A DNA stretch of 34,430 nt, from the NCBI GenBank assembly GCA_031279635.1, contig JAITIC010000208.1:1-34430 (forward strand). Direction: 5' to 3'. Shown here in pieces: positions 1 through 7,543 of this stretch (the first letter of the stretch is position 1; each line of letters starts with the position of its first letter). A model generated the notes under the pieces. That model was not told the origin of the DNA. It saw only the letters and a list, made by a program, of their open reading frames with translations, and made no database searches. The position numbers were made by a program, and so were the translations under genes. This DNA is from Treponema sp. Lineage in GTDB: Bacteria; Spirochaetota; Spirochaetia; Treponematales; Breznakiellaceae.

Positions 1-119
1 CTGTCCACAAAGTCGGTTACTTTGCGGACAGACATTGCATTTTCTCGCCTAACGGCTGCGAAAATGCGTTTTTTAAGGAAGTCTGTCCATAATGTGTCTA
101 CATTATGGACAGACTCTAA
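1..119. repeat. Three-hairpin dispersed repeat, copy A (cut by window edge)
   Basis: This copy has three successive inverted repeats. The first (1-31) has arms CTGTCC/GGACAG extended by CAAAGT/ACTTTG. The second (36-66) has 8-bp arms GCATTTTC/GAAAATGC. The third (81-114) has perfect 15-bp arms GTCTGTCCATAATGT/ACATTATGGACAGAC around a 4-base loop. The same architecture recurs at 19446-19576, with identical first-hairpin left arm and identical third hairpin but a different interior in the second hairpin. The left boundary lies at or outside the window. No coding sense is visible. It could be a REP/BIME-like or MITE-like element. Confidence 0.85.
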
Positions 120-128
120 GTAAATGAA

Positions 129-147
129 TACCGGTGAGAAATGCCGG
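129..147. repeat. Small hairpin upstream of gyrA
   Basis: Arms ACCGG and CCGGT flank a 9-base spacer between the dispersed repeat and gyrA. It is short and could be chance. The rest of 120-291 shows no gene, and I could not find a convincing -35/-10 pair for gyrA. Confidence 0.3.
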
Positions 148-291
148 TGAATACCCGTCTGTCCGGACGCCCTATTCCCGTGCGGCCCCTTTCTCTTTTC
201 CTGCAAAAAGTGTACACTAAAAAGGTAACAATTTGAGATTTACGCTCTTTAGATACCGCGCTAAGGGCTGACAATAAGAGGTTCCAATAAG

Positions 292-2787
292 ATGGCAGAA
301 ATTGCAGACGCCCCTGTTCCCGCCGGCAAGGTTATTCCTGTCGCGATAGAAGATGAAGTAAAAAACGATTATCTCAATTACGCCATGTCGGTTATTGTGG
401 CGCGGGCTTTACCGGACGTGCGGGACGGGCTCAAGCCGGTACACCGGCGGCTGCTCTACGCCATGGATGAGCTGGGGCTGCGGCCCAACGCAGCGACTAA
501 AAAGAGCGCCCGTATTGTCGGCGACGCCATGGGTAAGTACCATCCCCACGGGGACCTGTCCCTCTACGACGCCCTCGTGCGCATGGCGCAGGACTTTTCC
601 CTGCGTTACCCGCTGGTGCAGGGGCAGGGCAACTTCGGCTCTATCGACAACGACCCGCCGGCGGCCATGCGTTACACCGAAGCGAAGCTCTCCCGCGCCG
701 GCGAGGAAATGCTTCAGGATCTCCGCAAAGAAACCGTGGACTTTATACCCAACTTTGACGAGTCCCTTGAAGAGCCGCGGGTGCTGCCTGCGGCAATCCC
801 GAACCTGCTGGTCAATGGCGCAAGCGGAATTGCCGTCGGTATGGCGACTAACATGGCCCCCCACAATCTGGCGGAAATCTGTGACGCAATCTGCGCCCAT
901 ATTGATAATCCCGATATAAGCATCGACGAGCTTATGCACTTTGTGCAGGGGCCGGATTTTCCCACCGGCGGTTTGATTTTCGGCCGGCGGGGCATCCGGG
1001 ACGCTTACAAAACCGGCAGGGGAAAAATCCTCGTGCGGGGTAAATTCAACATTGAGACAAGCAAGAACGGTAAAGAGAAAATCGTCTTTAGCGAGATTCC
1101 CTACAACGTGAACAAGGCCCTTTTGCTGGAAAAAATCGGCATGCTGATGCGGGAAAAAACAATCGATGGCATCGCGATGGCCAACGACGAATCCGACCGC
1201 GAAGGTATCCGCATTGTTATCGAACTTAAAAAAGGCGCCATTGTCAAAGTGGCGCTGAACCAGCTTTTTTCCAGTACCCAGCTGCAAACTTCTTTCAGTA
1301 TTATCAACCTTGCCCTGGTGGGCGGTAAGCCGCAGTGCCTCAACCTGAAAGAACTTATCCACCACTTTATTGAACACCGCGTGGATGTGGTTACCCGCCG
1401 CACCCGCCACGATCTGCGCAAGGCCGAGGAGCGGGCCCACATCCTCGAAGGGCTGATTATCGCCCTGGCGAACATAGACGAAGTGGTGGCGATTATCAAG
1501 GCCAGCCGCGATGTGGCTGCGGCAAGGCTCAAGCTGCAGGAACATTTTCTGCTTTCAGAATCCCAGTCCGAGGCCATCGTTGAAATGCGCCTGGGCCGCC
1601 TTACGAGCCTTGAAATTGAAAAGATCAAGCAGGAACTGGAAGAGCTGAAAGTCCAAATCGCCTATTTCAAGTCCCTCCTGGCGGACGAAAAGAAACTGCG
1701 CGGCGTTATCAAAGACGAGACCAAAGTAATTGCCGAAAAATACGGCGACAAGCGGCGTACCGAAATCGTGTCCGGCGAAGTGGAAAACATCAACATCGAA
1801 GATCTGATCAAAAAAGAAGAGATGATGATTCTCATTTCCAACCTTGGTTATGTAAAACGGGTTCCGGTATCGGCCTACCGGAATCAGGGCCGGGGGGGAA
1901 AAGGAATGCAGAGCGCGAAACTTTCGGAAGACGATTTTGTGGAGCAGATTTTTGTCGCGTCCACTCACGAGTACATCATGTTTATCACCAGCGCGGGCAA
2001 GGCCTACTGGATGAAGGTCCACGAGATTCCGGAGGGAAGCCGCACGAGCAAAGGCTCCCACATCAAAAGCCTGCTCACCGTCTCGCCCAACGAGGACATT
2101 ACCGCGATAGTTTCACTCAAGGATTTCAGCGACAGCGAATACCTCTTTATGGGCACGGCGCGGGGCGTGGTCAAGAAAGTAAAAACAGCGGAATTCGCCA
2201 ACGCCAAAACCAGGGGCGTCATCGCCATCAACCTGGACGACGGCGATAAACTGGTGAGCGCCCTCCTGACCAAGGGCAGCGACGAAGTGGTGCTGATCTC
2301 CCGCCGGGGCCAGGCCCTGCGTACCCACGAAGACTCTATCCGCGCCATGGGCCGCTCCTCGCGGGGCGTCACCGGCATGAAACTCTCAGGCGGCGACGAA
2401 CTGACCGGCATGCTGCGGGCGGACACCGGCGAAGGCCGCAAGCCCGCGCAAACCGAAAAAATGCTGATTCTCTCCGAATACGGCTTCGGCAAGCGGGTTG
2501 AATTCAGCGAGTTCAGCTCCCACGGCAGAGGCACCGGCGGCCAGAAAATTTACACCGTAAACGAAAAAACCGGCGAGATCGCAGGCTGCGTCAGCGTACT
2601 TGAAGACGAGGAGATCATGTGCATCACGAGCCAGGGCAAGTCCATCAAACTCAAGGTGAAGGAGATCCGCGTGATGGGCCGATCCGCCCAGGGCGTGCGC
2701 ATCCTCAGCATAGACAAACCGGACTTTGTTATCGGCCTTGACCGGATTGTAAAGGAAGACGAGGCCGCGGCGTCTGTTGAGGAATGA
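292..2787 (+). CDS. gyrA: DNA gyrase subunit A
   Basis: GyrA is the cleavage-religation subunit of the A2B2 topoisomerase that introduces negative supercoils. The 831-aa product is of normal length. The winged-helix/tower part runs from about residue 20 to 500, with catalytic Tyr128 in AAMRYTE and the quinolone-pocket segment GKYHPHGD at 81-88. The C-terminal beta-pinwheel carries a GyrA box QGRGGKG at 532-538, which favours GyrA over ParC. The ATG at 292 follows an AAGAGG ribosome site at 276-281. The residue equivalent to E. coli Ser83 is Leu89 (codon CTG at 556-558), while the Asp87 equivalent (Asp93) is kept. No gyrB is adjacent, so the gene appears to be transcribed alone here. Confidence 0.97.
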   Translation: MAEIADAPVPAGKVIPVAIEDEVKNDYLNYAMSVIVARALPDVRDGLKPVHRRLLYAMDELGLRPNAATKKSARIVGDAMGKYHPHGDLSLYDALVRMAQDFSLRYPLVQGQGNFGSIDNDPPAAMRYTEAKLSRAGEEMLQDLRKETVDFIPNFDESLEEPRVLPAAIPNLLVNGASGIAVGMATNMAPHNLAEICDAICAHIDNPDISIDELMHFVQGPDFPTGGLIFGRRGIRDAYKTGRGKILVRGKFNIETSKNGKEKIVFSEIPYNVNKALLLEKIGMLMREKTIDGIAMANDESDREGIRIVIELKKGAIVKVALNQLFSSTQLQTSFSIINLALVGGKPQCLNLKELIHHFIEHRVDVVTRRTRHDLRKAEERAHILEGLIIALANIDEVVAIIKASRDVAAARLKLQEHFLLSESQSEAIVEMRLGRLTSLEIEKIKQELEELKVQIAYFKSLLADEKKLRGVIKDETKVIAEKYGDKRRTEIVSGEVENINIEDLIKKEEMMILISNLGYVKRVPVSAYRNQGRGGKGMQSAKLSEDDFVEQIFVASTHEYIMFITSAGKAYWMKVHEIPEGSRTSKGSHIKSLLTVSPNEDITAIVSLKDFSDSEYLFMGTARGVVKKVKTAEFANAKTRGVIAINLDDGDKLVSALLTKGSDEVVLISRRGQALRTHEDSIRAMGRSSRGVTGMKLSGGDELTGMLRADTGEGRKPAQTEKMLILSEYGFGKRVEFSEFSSHGRGTGGQKIYTVNEKTGEIAGCVSVLEDEEIMCITSQGKSIKLKVKEIRVMGRSAQGVRILSIDKPDFVIGLDRIVKEDEAAASVEE

Positions 2788-3070
2788 CAGCAATTCCGAT
2801 TTCAAAATGGGCCTCCGCGGAGCAGAGCTTGGCAAGCATAGCCTGCCTTAGGGGTATTAAACCAGAGTTTCGAATAACCCTGAGTATTTCCGCTTTGGAC
2901 TGCGCGCGAAAATTTACCGGAAATCCCAACTCATGGGGAACTTCGGCCTTTTTCAGCTCAATTTCCAGGCATTTATACAGGCTTCCTGCTATACAGCCTC
3001 CGGGAAACCTGTGCCCGGTTTTCTGTTTGCTTCGTAAACACACCCCGGATACGAAGACTTTCGTTTTCAT
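2780..3070 (-). pseudogene. Decayed GxxExxY-family protein remnant
   Basis: A minus-strand frame starting at ATG 3070 and running into the end of gyrA (stop at 2729) encodes segments resembling GxxExxY proteins, a small nuclease-fold-like family of unknown function common in environmental bacteria. The segment SLYKCLEIELKKA matches the conserved region after the family signature, and GLIPLRQAMLAKL resembles the later 'L-P-hEAQLLNYL' region. The signature itself is damaged: the G and E that precede the Tyr by six and three residues read C and G. The central acidic-lysine region (the usual 'DKVIVELKA') is absent. I infer a decaying gene; the frame is open by drift or recent damage. The plus-strand frame 2784-3077 is its shadow. 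Confidence 0.45.
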
Positions 3071-3111
3071 ACCGTAGTTTTCCTTGTTTTTCCGCATACT
3101 ATTATATCGGT

Positions 3112-3145
3112 TTTGTCCGTTCTGTCCGTGATGGTCTGTGGTTGA
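3112..3145 (-). repeat. AACCACAGAC-type intergenic repeat
   Basis: Read on the minus strand this segment gives AACCACAGACCATCACGGAC followed by AGAACGGAC. It matches segments at 34330-34356 and both arms at 7456-7536. It lies in the gap between the GxxExxY remnant and the phosphoesterase gene. Confidence 0.55.
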
Positions 3146-3211
3146 ATTCGGAATTCCTGGAGGAATGAATTCTCCTGTAGTAAACTTCTTCAGTTTTCCG
3201 CATAATGGAGT

Positions 3212-3949
3212 ATGTCTGTTTTATTGTCCGGAGATTTTCACGGTAACGCGGTAGGTGAGCTTTCCATTTTAACGGCGAAATATCTGCGCTCCAAATACGG
3301 GGTGGAAAAATACAAAAGTATTACGATGCATGTTATTCTTGGGGACGGCGGTTTTTTGTGGCCCGGCAATGACCGGTATGACGCCTTTAATTACCGGACT
3401 TTGGCCCGGCGGCCTTTTCCCGTGTTGAGCGTTATCGGCAACCACGAGCCGATGCTGGGCATGACCCTGCCCGAAGCGGACATCGGCATTGGCGGGGCGG
3501 TATACCTGGTACACAAGAAGCCGCTGGTCGCCTATCTGAAGCGCGGCAAGGTGTACCAGATTGACGGCTTTAAATTCCTCGTCATGGGCGGCGCGCTCTC
3601 AATCGATCGGGAATACCGTATTCCCGGCAGAAGCTGGTGGAAAGAGGAGTACTGGTCCGCCCGGGAACGCGCCGATTTGCTTGAGCTGCTTGAGACGGAA
3701 AACGAGTTTGATTATGTATTGTCTCATACCGGCCCCGACAGCGTTAACTTTGGATTGTTCGGCGGCCTGTTCCCCGGCTCGCAGAAATTTACCGACGAGG
3801 TGGCGGAATTAAACGAGACTGTTGACGCGAAGATCAACTGCAAGGGCTGGTTCTGCGGGCACTGGCACCAAGACCGGCTGTACCGTGACGAGGCAAAACA
3901 GCGCTTTTATCAATACCTGTACCGAGACGTGGAACTGCTGGAACGCTAA
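3212..3949 (+). CDS. Calcineurin-like metallophosphoesterase
   Basis: This 245-aa protein is a cytoplasmic calcineurin-like phosphoesterase with the full two-metal motif series. GDFHGN is near residue 7 (the D-x-H motif), GDGGFLW near 44, GNHE near 72, HTGPDS near 172 and GHWHQD near 216. Members hydrolyse phosphomono- or diesters, and the substrate cannot be told from sequence. The start is uncertain: a GGAG at 3207-3210 sits only one base before the ATG, too close for normal use, and no in-frame alternative is better. The gene converges on the next minus-strand gene, and the two stop codons overlap at 3946-3949. No signal peptide is seen. Confidence 0.88.
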   Translation: MSVLLSGDFHGNAVGELSILTAKYLRSKYGVEKYKSITMHVILGDGGFLWPGNDRYDAFNYRTLARRPFPVLSVIGNHEPMLGMTLPEADIGIGGAVYLVHKKPLVAYLKRGKVYQIDGFKFLVMGGALSIDREYRIPGRSWWKEEYWSARERADLLELLETENEFDYVLSHTGPDSVNFGLFGGLFPGSQKFTDEVAELNETVDAKINCKGWFCGHWHQDRLYRDEAKQRFYQYLYRDVELLER

Positions 3950-4566
3950 TTTAAGTTTTTCAAATTGCTCAGGAACAAGAGGCTGGAAACTTCCCCGAAT
4001 GCTTTAAGCTGATCATAGTCTTCTTTTGTTTCGGTATCCCCCCCGGAAAGTATCAACTCATCTTTGGTGCGCAGATACCAAAGATAGTGCTTCCCCTTAA
4101 TGGTGATTCTCTTTCCGGTTGCCGCCATGTGCCTGGTTATTTGCTGTTCCAGCGTATCGGCAAGTTCAATATGATTGGCCTCCCCGGTGAGCCACAGGAA
4201 AAAACCATCGCAGATAAAAAGTACGATACGCCTGAACCCTTCCCGTATGCTGTCATCGTGGCGGAAACCGTCAAAAACCAGGCGGTATTTTCCCAGGGAA
4301 AGGTCGTAGCCTGAAAGCCGCAGTTCTTTTCTAAGTTCCACCAGTTCGCCGTGCACTTCCTTCAGGACTTTTTCCTTGCCGGTTTTGCCGGCGGAACTTA
4401 ATTTGGCCCGCAGCTCCCGCATCTGGCTTTCGTAGTGGGCGTATTCACCGGTACGGCTCAAAAAATAATCCGTTTCCGAAAGGAGACGCCATACATCAGT
4501 TGTTTTATCCGAGAGCAGATTTTTTAATTTGGCGCCAAAACTAATCTGGTCTTTTTTTGCTTTCAA
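3946..4566 (-). CDS. Hypothetical protein, 206 aa
   Basis: I do not recognise the family. The product is soluble in character. A charged helical segment (about residues 45-85, QMRELRAKL to ELVELRKEL) probably forms a short coiled coil. It is followed by a more hydrophobic stretch around residues 108-128 (RRIVLFICDGFFLWLTG). The coding frame is clean and codon use resembles the neighbours. The first codon is TTG at 4566 and no strong Shine-Dalgarno precedes it, so the true start may differ. Its 3' end overlaps the stop of the convergent phosphoesterase gene. Function is unknown. Confidence 0.65.
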   Translation of the reverse strand: MKAKKDQISFGAKLKNLLSDKTTDVWRLLSETDYFLSRTGEYAHYESQMRELRAKLSSAGKTGKEKVLKEVHGELVELRKELRLSGYDLSLGKYRLVFDGFRHDDSIREGFRRIVLFICDGFFLWLTGEANHIELADTLEQQITRHMAATGKRITIKGKHYLWYLRTKDELILSGGDTETKEDYDQLKAFGEVSSLLFLSNLKNLN

Positions 4567-4585
4567 GATACCGTTACTCTAGTTG

Positions 4586-4660
4586 CCTTAGGTTCACTGT
4601 GTCAAGGAAGGAAGCGGCGCCGTCGGCGCAGGCGATACAGATGCCGGAGTAAGCCTAAGG
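4586..4660. repeat. Short inverted repeat around a GC-rich 60-bp insert
   Basis: CCTTAGG (4586-4592) and CCTAAGG (4654-4660) flank a GC-rich segment upstream of the hypothetical gene. The right arm contains the stop codon that ends the transposase remnant. The arrangement looks like a small insertion or deletion scar but is not diagnostic. Confidence 0.35.
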
Positions 4661-4735
4661 TACCGCTGACGGCTCTGTTTCTCCCCGTTTCACCAATTGC
4701 ATAACCTTCCCTCTCAATAGCTCTTTCTGTCCCAT
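4655..4735 (-). pseudogene. N-terminal remnant of an ISNCY-type transposase
   Basis: From ATG 4735 the minus strand reads MGQKELLRGKVMQLVKRGE, then diverges and stops after 26 codons. This start closely resembles the beginning of ISNCY-like transposases, where a 'MSQKE..R..V..L...GK' segment leads into a helix-turn-helix. A good ribosome site GGGAG lies upstream at about 4742-4746. Everything after the first helix is gone. I infer an insertion-sequence relic. The longer frame to 4885 that contains it uses a start outside the element and is not a gene. Confidence 0.55.
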
Positions 4736-4809
4736 TGGTAATCTCCCGGCCGTCTGATTACACCCAAAAGTCCGCCCATTAAAAGCGTGCAAATAGGGGG
4801 AAAAGGGGT

Positions 4810-4815
4810 TATAAT
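4810..4815 (+). promoter_or_regulatory. Possible -10 element for the CYTH-tatD pair
   Basis: A perfect TATAAT stands about 87 bases before the CYTH start codon. No good -35 hexamer is seen at normal spacing. The predicted leader would contain the hairpin at 4822-4851. Confidence 0.4.
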
Positions 4816-4821
4816 AGAGCT

Positions 4822-4851
4822 TGTCCCAATAACACGCACGATTTTGGGACA
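4822..4851. repeat. TGTCCCAA/TTGGGACA hairpin
   Basis: 8-bp arms TGTCCCAA and TTGGGACA flank a 14-base spacer. The core CTGTCC resembles the ends of elements at 23637 and 29742-29812. It lies in the probable leader of the CYTH gene. Confidence 0.5.
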
Positions 4852-4902
4852 GGTTTAATAGTACAAAAAATGAAGGAAACCCCAAAACAGGGAGTGTTTG
4901 CG

Positions 4903-5490
4903 ATGGCAGTAGAAATTGAATTAAAAGCCCGGCTTGATGATCCGGAGCCGGTAAAACAGAGGCTGTTTTCCCTTGGAACCTATTGCCGTTCCTACGAAAA
5001 AAGCGATACTTATTGGGCCGCCGGGGGGAATATCCCTTCGTCAGAAGTGCGGGTGCGGCGGGAAATTGACACGGAGACGGACGGCCGTGTTCGGGAAAAA
5101 ACGCTGGTGACGTATAAAATAAAGGAGATACGGGACGGTATTGAAATAAACGACGAGCGGGAATTTCTCGTTGCGGGGGCCGGTCCTGACGGGGCGGGCG
5201 GGGATGTTTTTGAGGGCCTCTTGAACCGCCTGGGCCTGCGCCCGTTTATCAGGAAGGAAAAAAAGGGCCGCTCCTGGACCGTGGGGGCGCCTCCTGTTTT
5301 GGCGGAACTTTCCCTGGTAAAGGATCTGGGCTGGTTTCTTGAGCTTGAGATTCTGGCGGAGGAGAAGGACGAGCGGATCATCGCGGAAAGCCGGAAGCGG
5401 CTTCTATCACTCCTTGAAACTTTGGACATTCCGCCGGAGTGGGTTGAAAGCCGGCCCTACACCGAAATGCTCAAGAATGGGAAGGCTTAA
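4903..5490 (+). CDS. CYTH-domain protein, class IV adenylate cyclase-like
   Basis: The 195-aa product has the CYTH fold, a metal-dependent enzyme tunnel that binds triphosphates. It opens with the hallmark EIELKAR (residues 4-10, the ExExK motif). It continues with alternating acidic and basic strands, for example VRVRREI, TYKIKE, DEREF and LELEILAE. Families with this pattern include CyaB class IV adenylate cyclases and thiamine or inorganic triphosphatases, and sequence alone does not decide. I chose ATG 4903 over the upstream 4870 start because AGGGAG (4889-4894) is at ideal spacing and the ExExK motif normally lies at the very N-terminus. The following tatD-type gene begins 10 bases after this stop, so the two form an operon. 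Confidence 0.85.
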   Translation: MAVEIELKARLDDPEPVKQRLFSLGTYCRSYEKSDTYWAAGGNIPSSEVRVRREIDTETDGRVREKTLVTYKIKEIRDGIEINDEREFLVAGAGPDGAGGDVFEGLLNRLGLRPFIRKEKKGRSWTVGAPPVLAELSLVKDLGWFLELEILAEEKDERIIAESRKRLLSLLETLDIPPEWVESRPYTEMLKNGKA

Positions 5491-5499
5491 GAGGGAACC

Positions 5500-6321
5500 G
5501 TGTTTACGGATGCTCACTGCCATCCCTTTGATCTCAAGCGGGCAATAAACGGCGCGGTAGAAGCGCGGCGGCGGCTGGGGATTATGTGCGCCGCCAGCGC
5601 CACGGGCGCGGAAGAATTCGCCTATAACGAGGAACTTGCCCGTACAGCGAAGGCCGAAGGCGCGCCGCCCCTCTTACCCTGCTTCGCCGTACACCCCCAG
5701 CTTCCGGCCTCCCTGCCTGGAGCGGGGGATGCGGGCGGCAGGGTGCGGGACGGCCTCGCGCTGCTGGAAAGCTTCGCCTGCGAGGGGCGGCTTGCCGCAG
5801 TGGGCGAAACCGGTTTTGACCTTTTCAACGGGGCTTTTCGGGAAACCGAGGCGGTACAGGACGAACTTTTCGCCGCCCATCTGGAAACGGCGTTACGCCA
5901 CAAGCTCCCCCTGGTGCTCCATGTGCGCAGGGCCATGCACAAGGTCTTTGCCCACGCCCGAACCCTTGCCAAATGTAAAGCGGTGATCTTTCATTCCTGG
6001 CCGGGTACGGTGGGGGAGGGCGAAGCGCTGCTCCGGCGGAAGGTGAACGCCTTTTTTTCCTTTGGCACGGCGATTCTGCTTAACCACCGCGAAACAATGC
6101 GCTGCTGCGCCGCCTTTCCCCTCTCAAGAATACTCACCGAAACCGACGCCCCCTACCAGCCCCTGCGCGGAGCGCGGCACAGTACCTGGGAAGACCTGCC
6201 CCGCGTCCTCCAGGCCGCCGCCGCGCTGCGCCGTAATGCCGGGGCAGCCGGCTCCTCTGCCGGGGAACTGGAAACCGCCGTCGAAAACAATTTTCGCGCC
6301 GCGTTCGGCCCTTTTGAGTGA
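5500..6321 (+). CDS. TatD family metal-dependent hydrolase
   Basis: The 273-aa product belongs to the TatD deoxyribonuclease branch of the amidohydrolase superfamily (a TIM barrel). Visible motifs are the N-terminal metal-binding TDAHCH (residues 3-8), GETGFD with the bridging Glu, LHVRRA and FHSW for the two histidines, and TETDAPY with the terminal Asp near the C-end. Start is GTG 5500, supported by GAGGGA at 5491-5496. Relatives act in DNA repair or 3'-5' exonucleolytic processing, and the substrate here is inferred. The middle is somewhat divergent: the usual GIHPH reads AVHPQ. It follows the CYTH gene in the same operon. Confidence 0.85.
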   Translation: MFTDAHCHPFDLKRAINGAVEARRRLGIMCAASATGAEEFAYNEELARTAKAEGAPPLLPCFAVHPQLPASLPGAGDAGGRVRDGLALLESFACEGRLAAVGETGFDLFNGAFRETEAVQDELFAAHLETALRHKLPLVLHVRRAMHKVFAHARTLAKCKAVIFHSWPGTVGEGEALLRRKVNAFFSFGTAILLNHRETMRCCAAFPLSRILTETDAPYQPLRGARHSTWEDLPRVLQAAAALRRNAGAAGSSAGELETAVENNFRAAFGPFE

Positions 6322-6337
6322 GGGATAGTAACCTCAA

Positions 6338-6363
6338 AGCCGCCAGTTTACAGCGAGGCGGCT
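6338..6363. terminator. Hairpin between convergent tatD-like and URO-D-like genes
   Basis: Perfect 7-bp arms AGCCGCC and GGCGGCT flank a 12-base loop. It lies at the meeting point of two convergent genes and overlaps the last codons of the minus-strand gene. No clear T-run follows on either strand, so terminator function is tentative. Confidence 0.4.
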
Positions 6364-7430
6364 ATCTTCAACACGCCTTCCACGGTTTCCGGCTTTACGT
6401 CGGCCTGTATGATGTGGGCCGGGGCCATAAGGTAGCCGCCGTTTTTGCCCAGTATGGCCGCGCGCTCATGCATGTCTTTTTTGATTTCCAGAAGATCGCC
6501 GCGGGGCATCATGGCCTGCTGATCAAGGCCGCCGAAAAAACAGATCCTGCCGCCGTATTTTTCCGCCAGCTCTTTCGGGTCGGAACCGGGGACGTTGGGC
6601 TGCACCGGGTTATACACCTGTATTCCCATTTCAATAAAATCGTCCAACAGGGGCGCCACCGCGCCGTCGCTGTGCATGATGATGATAATATCAGGATTAA
6701 GGGCCTTTAGTTTTTTGATAATCCGTTCATGCCGGGGACGGAAACGTTCCCGCCACATAGAGGGCGAAATCAGCGTGGAAACCTGACTGCCCAAATCTTC
6801 GCCCAGCCAAATCGCGTCAACTCCCGCCTTTACCAGCTGTTCGGCAATGCCGCTGGTAAAATATTCAACCCTGTCATTCAGGGTTTCGATATAGTCCTCT
6901 TCGCTGGCCATATCGACCATGTATTTTTCAAGGCCGGTTAAATGCCAGGCAAGTTCAAAAAGGGAAAGCTCGCAGTCGCCGATGATAAAATAATCTTTCC
7001 CGAAGCGGGCTATGTCCCGGACGGCCTTTTCCATGCGTCCGGCCGCATAGGGATCGGGAAAGCGGTAGGCTTCGATATCCGCGCTTGATTCGGCGTTTTC
7101 AAGGGGGCATTTTACCACTTCCACGTAGAGGTCTGTCGGCATCATGTGCATACCGAATTCATTCGTAGTGATGCCCCCTATCACCTGGGGGGTAAAGTCC
7201 CGCGCCACTTCGCCGCCAACCACCACGCAGTCGCTTCCCATTTTGACGCGCAGTTTGTTGGCGGAAATCCGGTAGCTCAGGTCTTCATAGTAGGACAGGG
7301 TATAATCCGCTTCGATGCCGTATACACTACTAAAATGCTCTATCAGACTTTTACACAAATCAAACTGAAAAGGCACCCGGTCAGGCGTTCTTCTGCCAAA
7401 CGCCGCAAAAACTCTTTCCCGCGAATTCAT
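6348..7430 (-). CDS. Uroporphyrinogen decarboxylase-superfamily protein
   Basis: The 360-aa product is a TIM-barrel member of the URO-D/corrinoid-methyltransferase superfamily. Recognisable parts are the N-terminal RERVFAAFGRRTPDRVPF, the barrel motif HSDG near residue 253, then YNPVQPN and FFGGLDQQ. The second Cys of the methyltransferase HSCG motif is Asp here. The RQAGRY motif of true haem-pathway HemE is absent. Genes of this sub-family are often found beside sugar transport operons with no proven reaction. It follows the binding-protein gene by 113 bases on the same strand. A strong ribosome site (AGGAGG, about 7438-7444) precedes ATG 7430. It is probably the last gene of the sugar operon, but an inverted repeat lies in the gap. 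Confidence 0.85.
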   Translation of the reverse strand: MNSRERVFAAFGRRTPDRVPFQFDLCKSLIEHFSSVYGIEADYTLSYYEDLSYRISANKLRVKMGSDCVVVGGEVARDFTPQVIGGITTNEFGMHMMPTDLYVEVVKCPLENAESSADIEAYRFPDPYAAGRMEKAVRDIARFGKDYFIIGDCELSLFELAWHLTGLEKYMVDMASEEDYIETLNDRVEYFTSGIAEQLVKAGVDAIWLGEDLGSQVSTLISPSMWRERFRPRHERIIKKLKALNPDIIIIMHSDGAVAPLLDDFIEMGIQVYNPVQPNVPGSDPKELAEKYGGRICFFGGLDQQAMMPRGDLLEIKKDMHERAAILGKNGGYLMAPAHIIQADVKPETVEGVLKIAASL

Positions 7431-7455
7431 ACCTTAATCCTCCTTACCTTAAAAT

Positions 7456-7536
7456 TAACCATAGACCACGCAGACGCATGGACAAAAGATAGCATTACAA
7501 GCCGCCGGTCCGTGCTTTCCGTGTGGTCAGTGGTTA
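7456..7536. repeat. Inverted pair of AACCACAGAC-type repeats
   Basis: The left arm TAACCATAGACCACG...CATGGAC (7456-7482) is an imperfect reverse complement of the right arm GTCCGTGCTTTCC...CAGTGGTTA (7508-7536). Each arm resembles the repeats at 3112-3145 and 34330-34356. The pair could fold into a long hairpin between the binding-protein gene and the URO-D-like gene. Confidence 0.6.
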
Positions 7537-7543
7537 TATCCGA

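Noticed and set aside
1-119. CRISPR array
   Set aside because: There are three different palindromes, not one repeat with unique spacers.
409-1545. 378-aa open frame antisense to gyrA
   Set aside because: It is the codon shadow of a strongly conserved gene; the translation resembles no family.
3165-3254. Leader peptide start ATG with GGAGG before the phosphoesterase
   Set aside because: A GGAGG precedes ATG 3165, but the frame is short, out of phase and shows no regulatory pattern.
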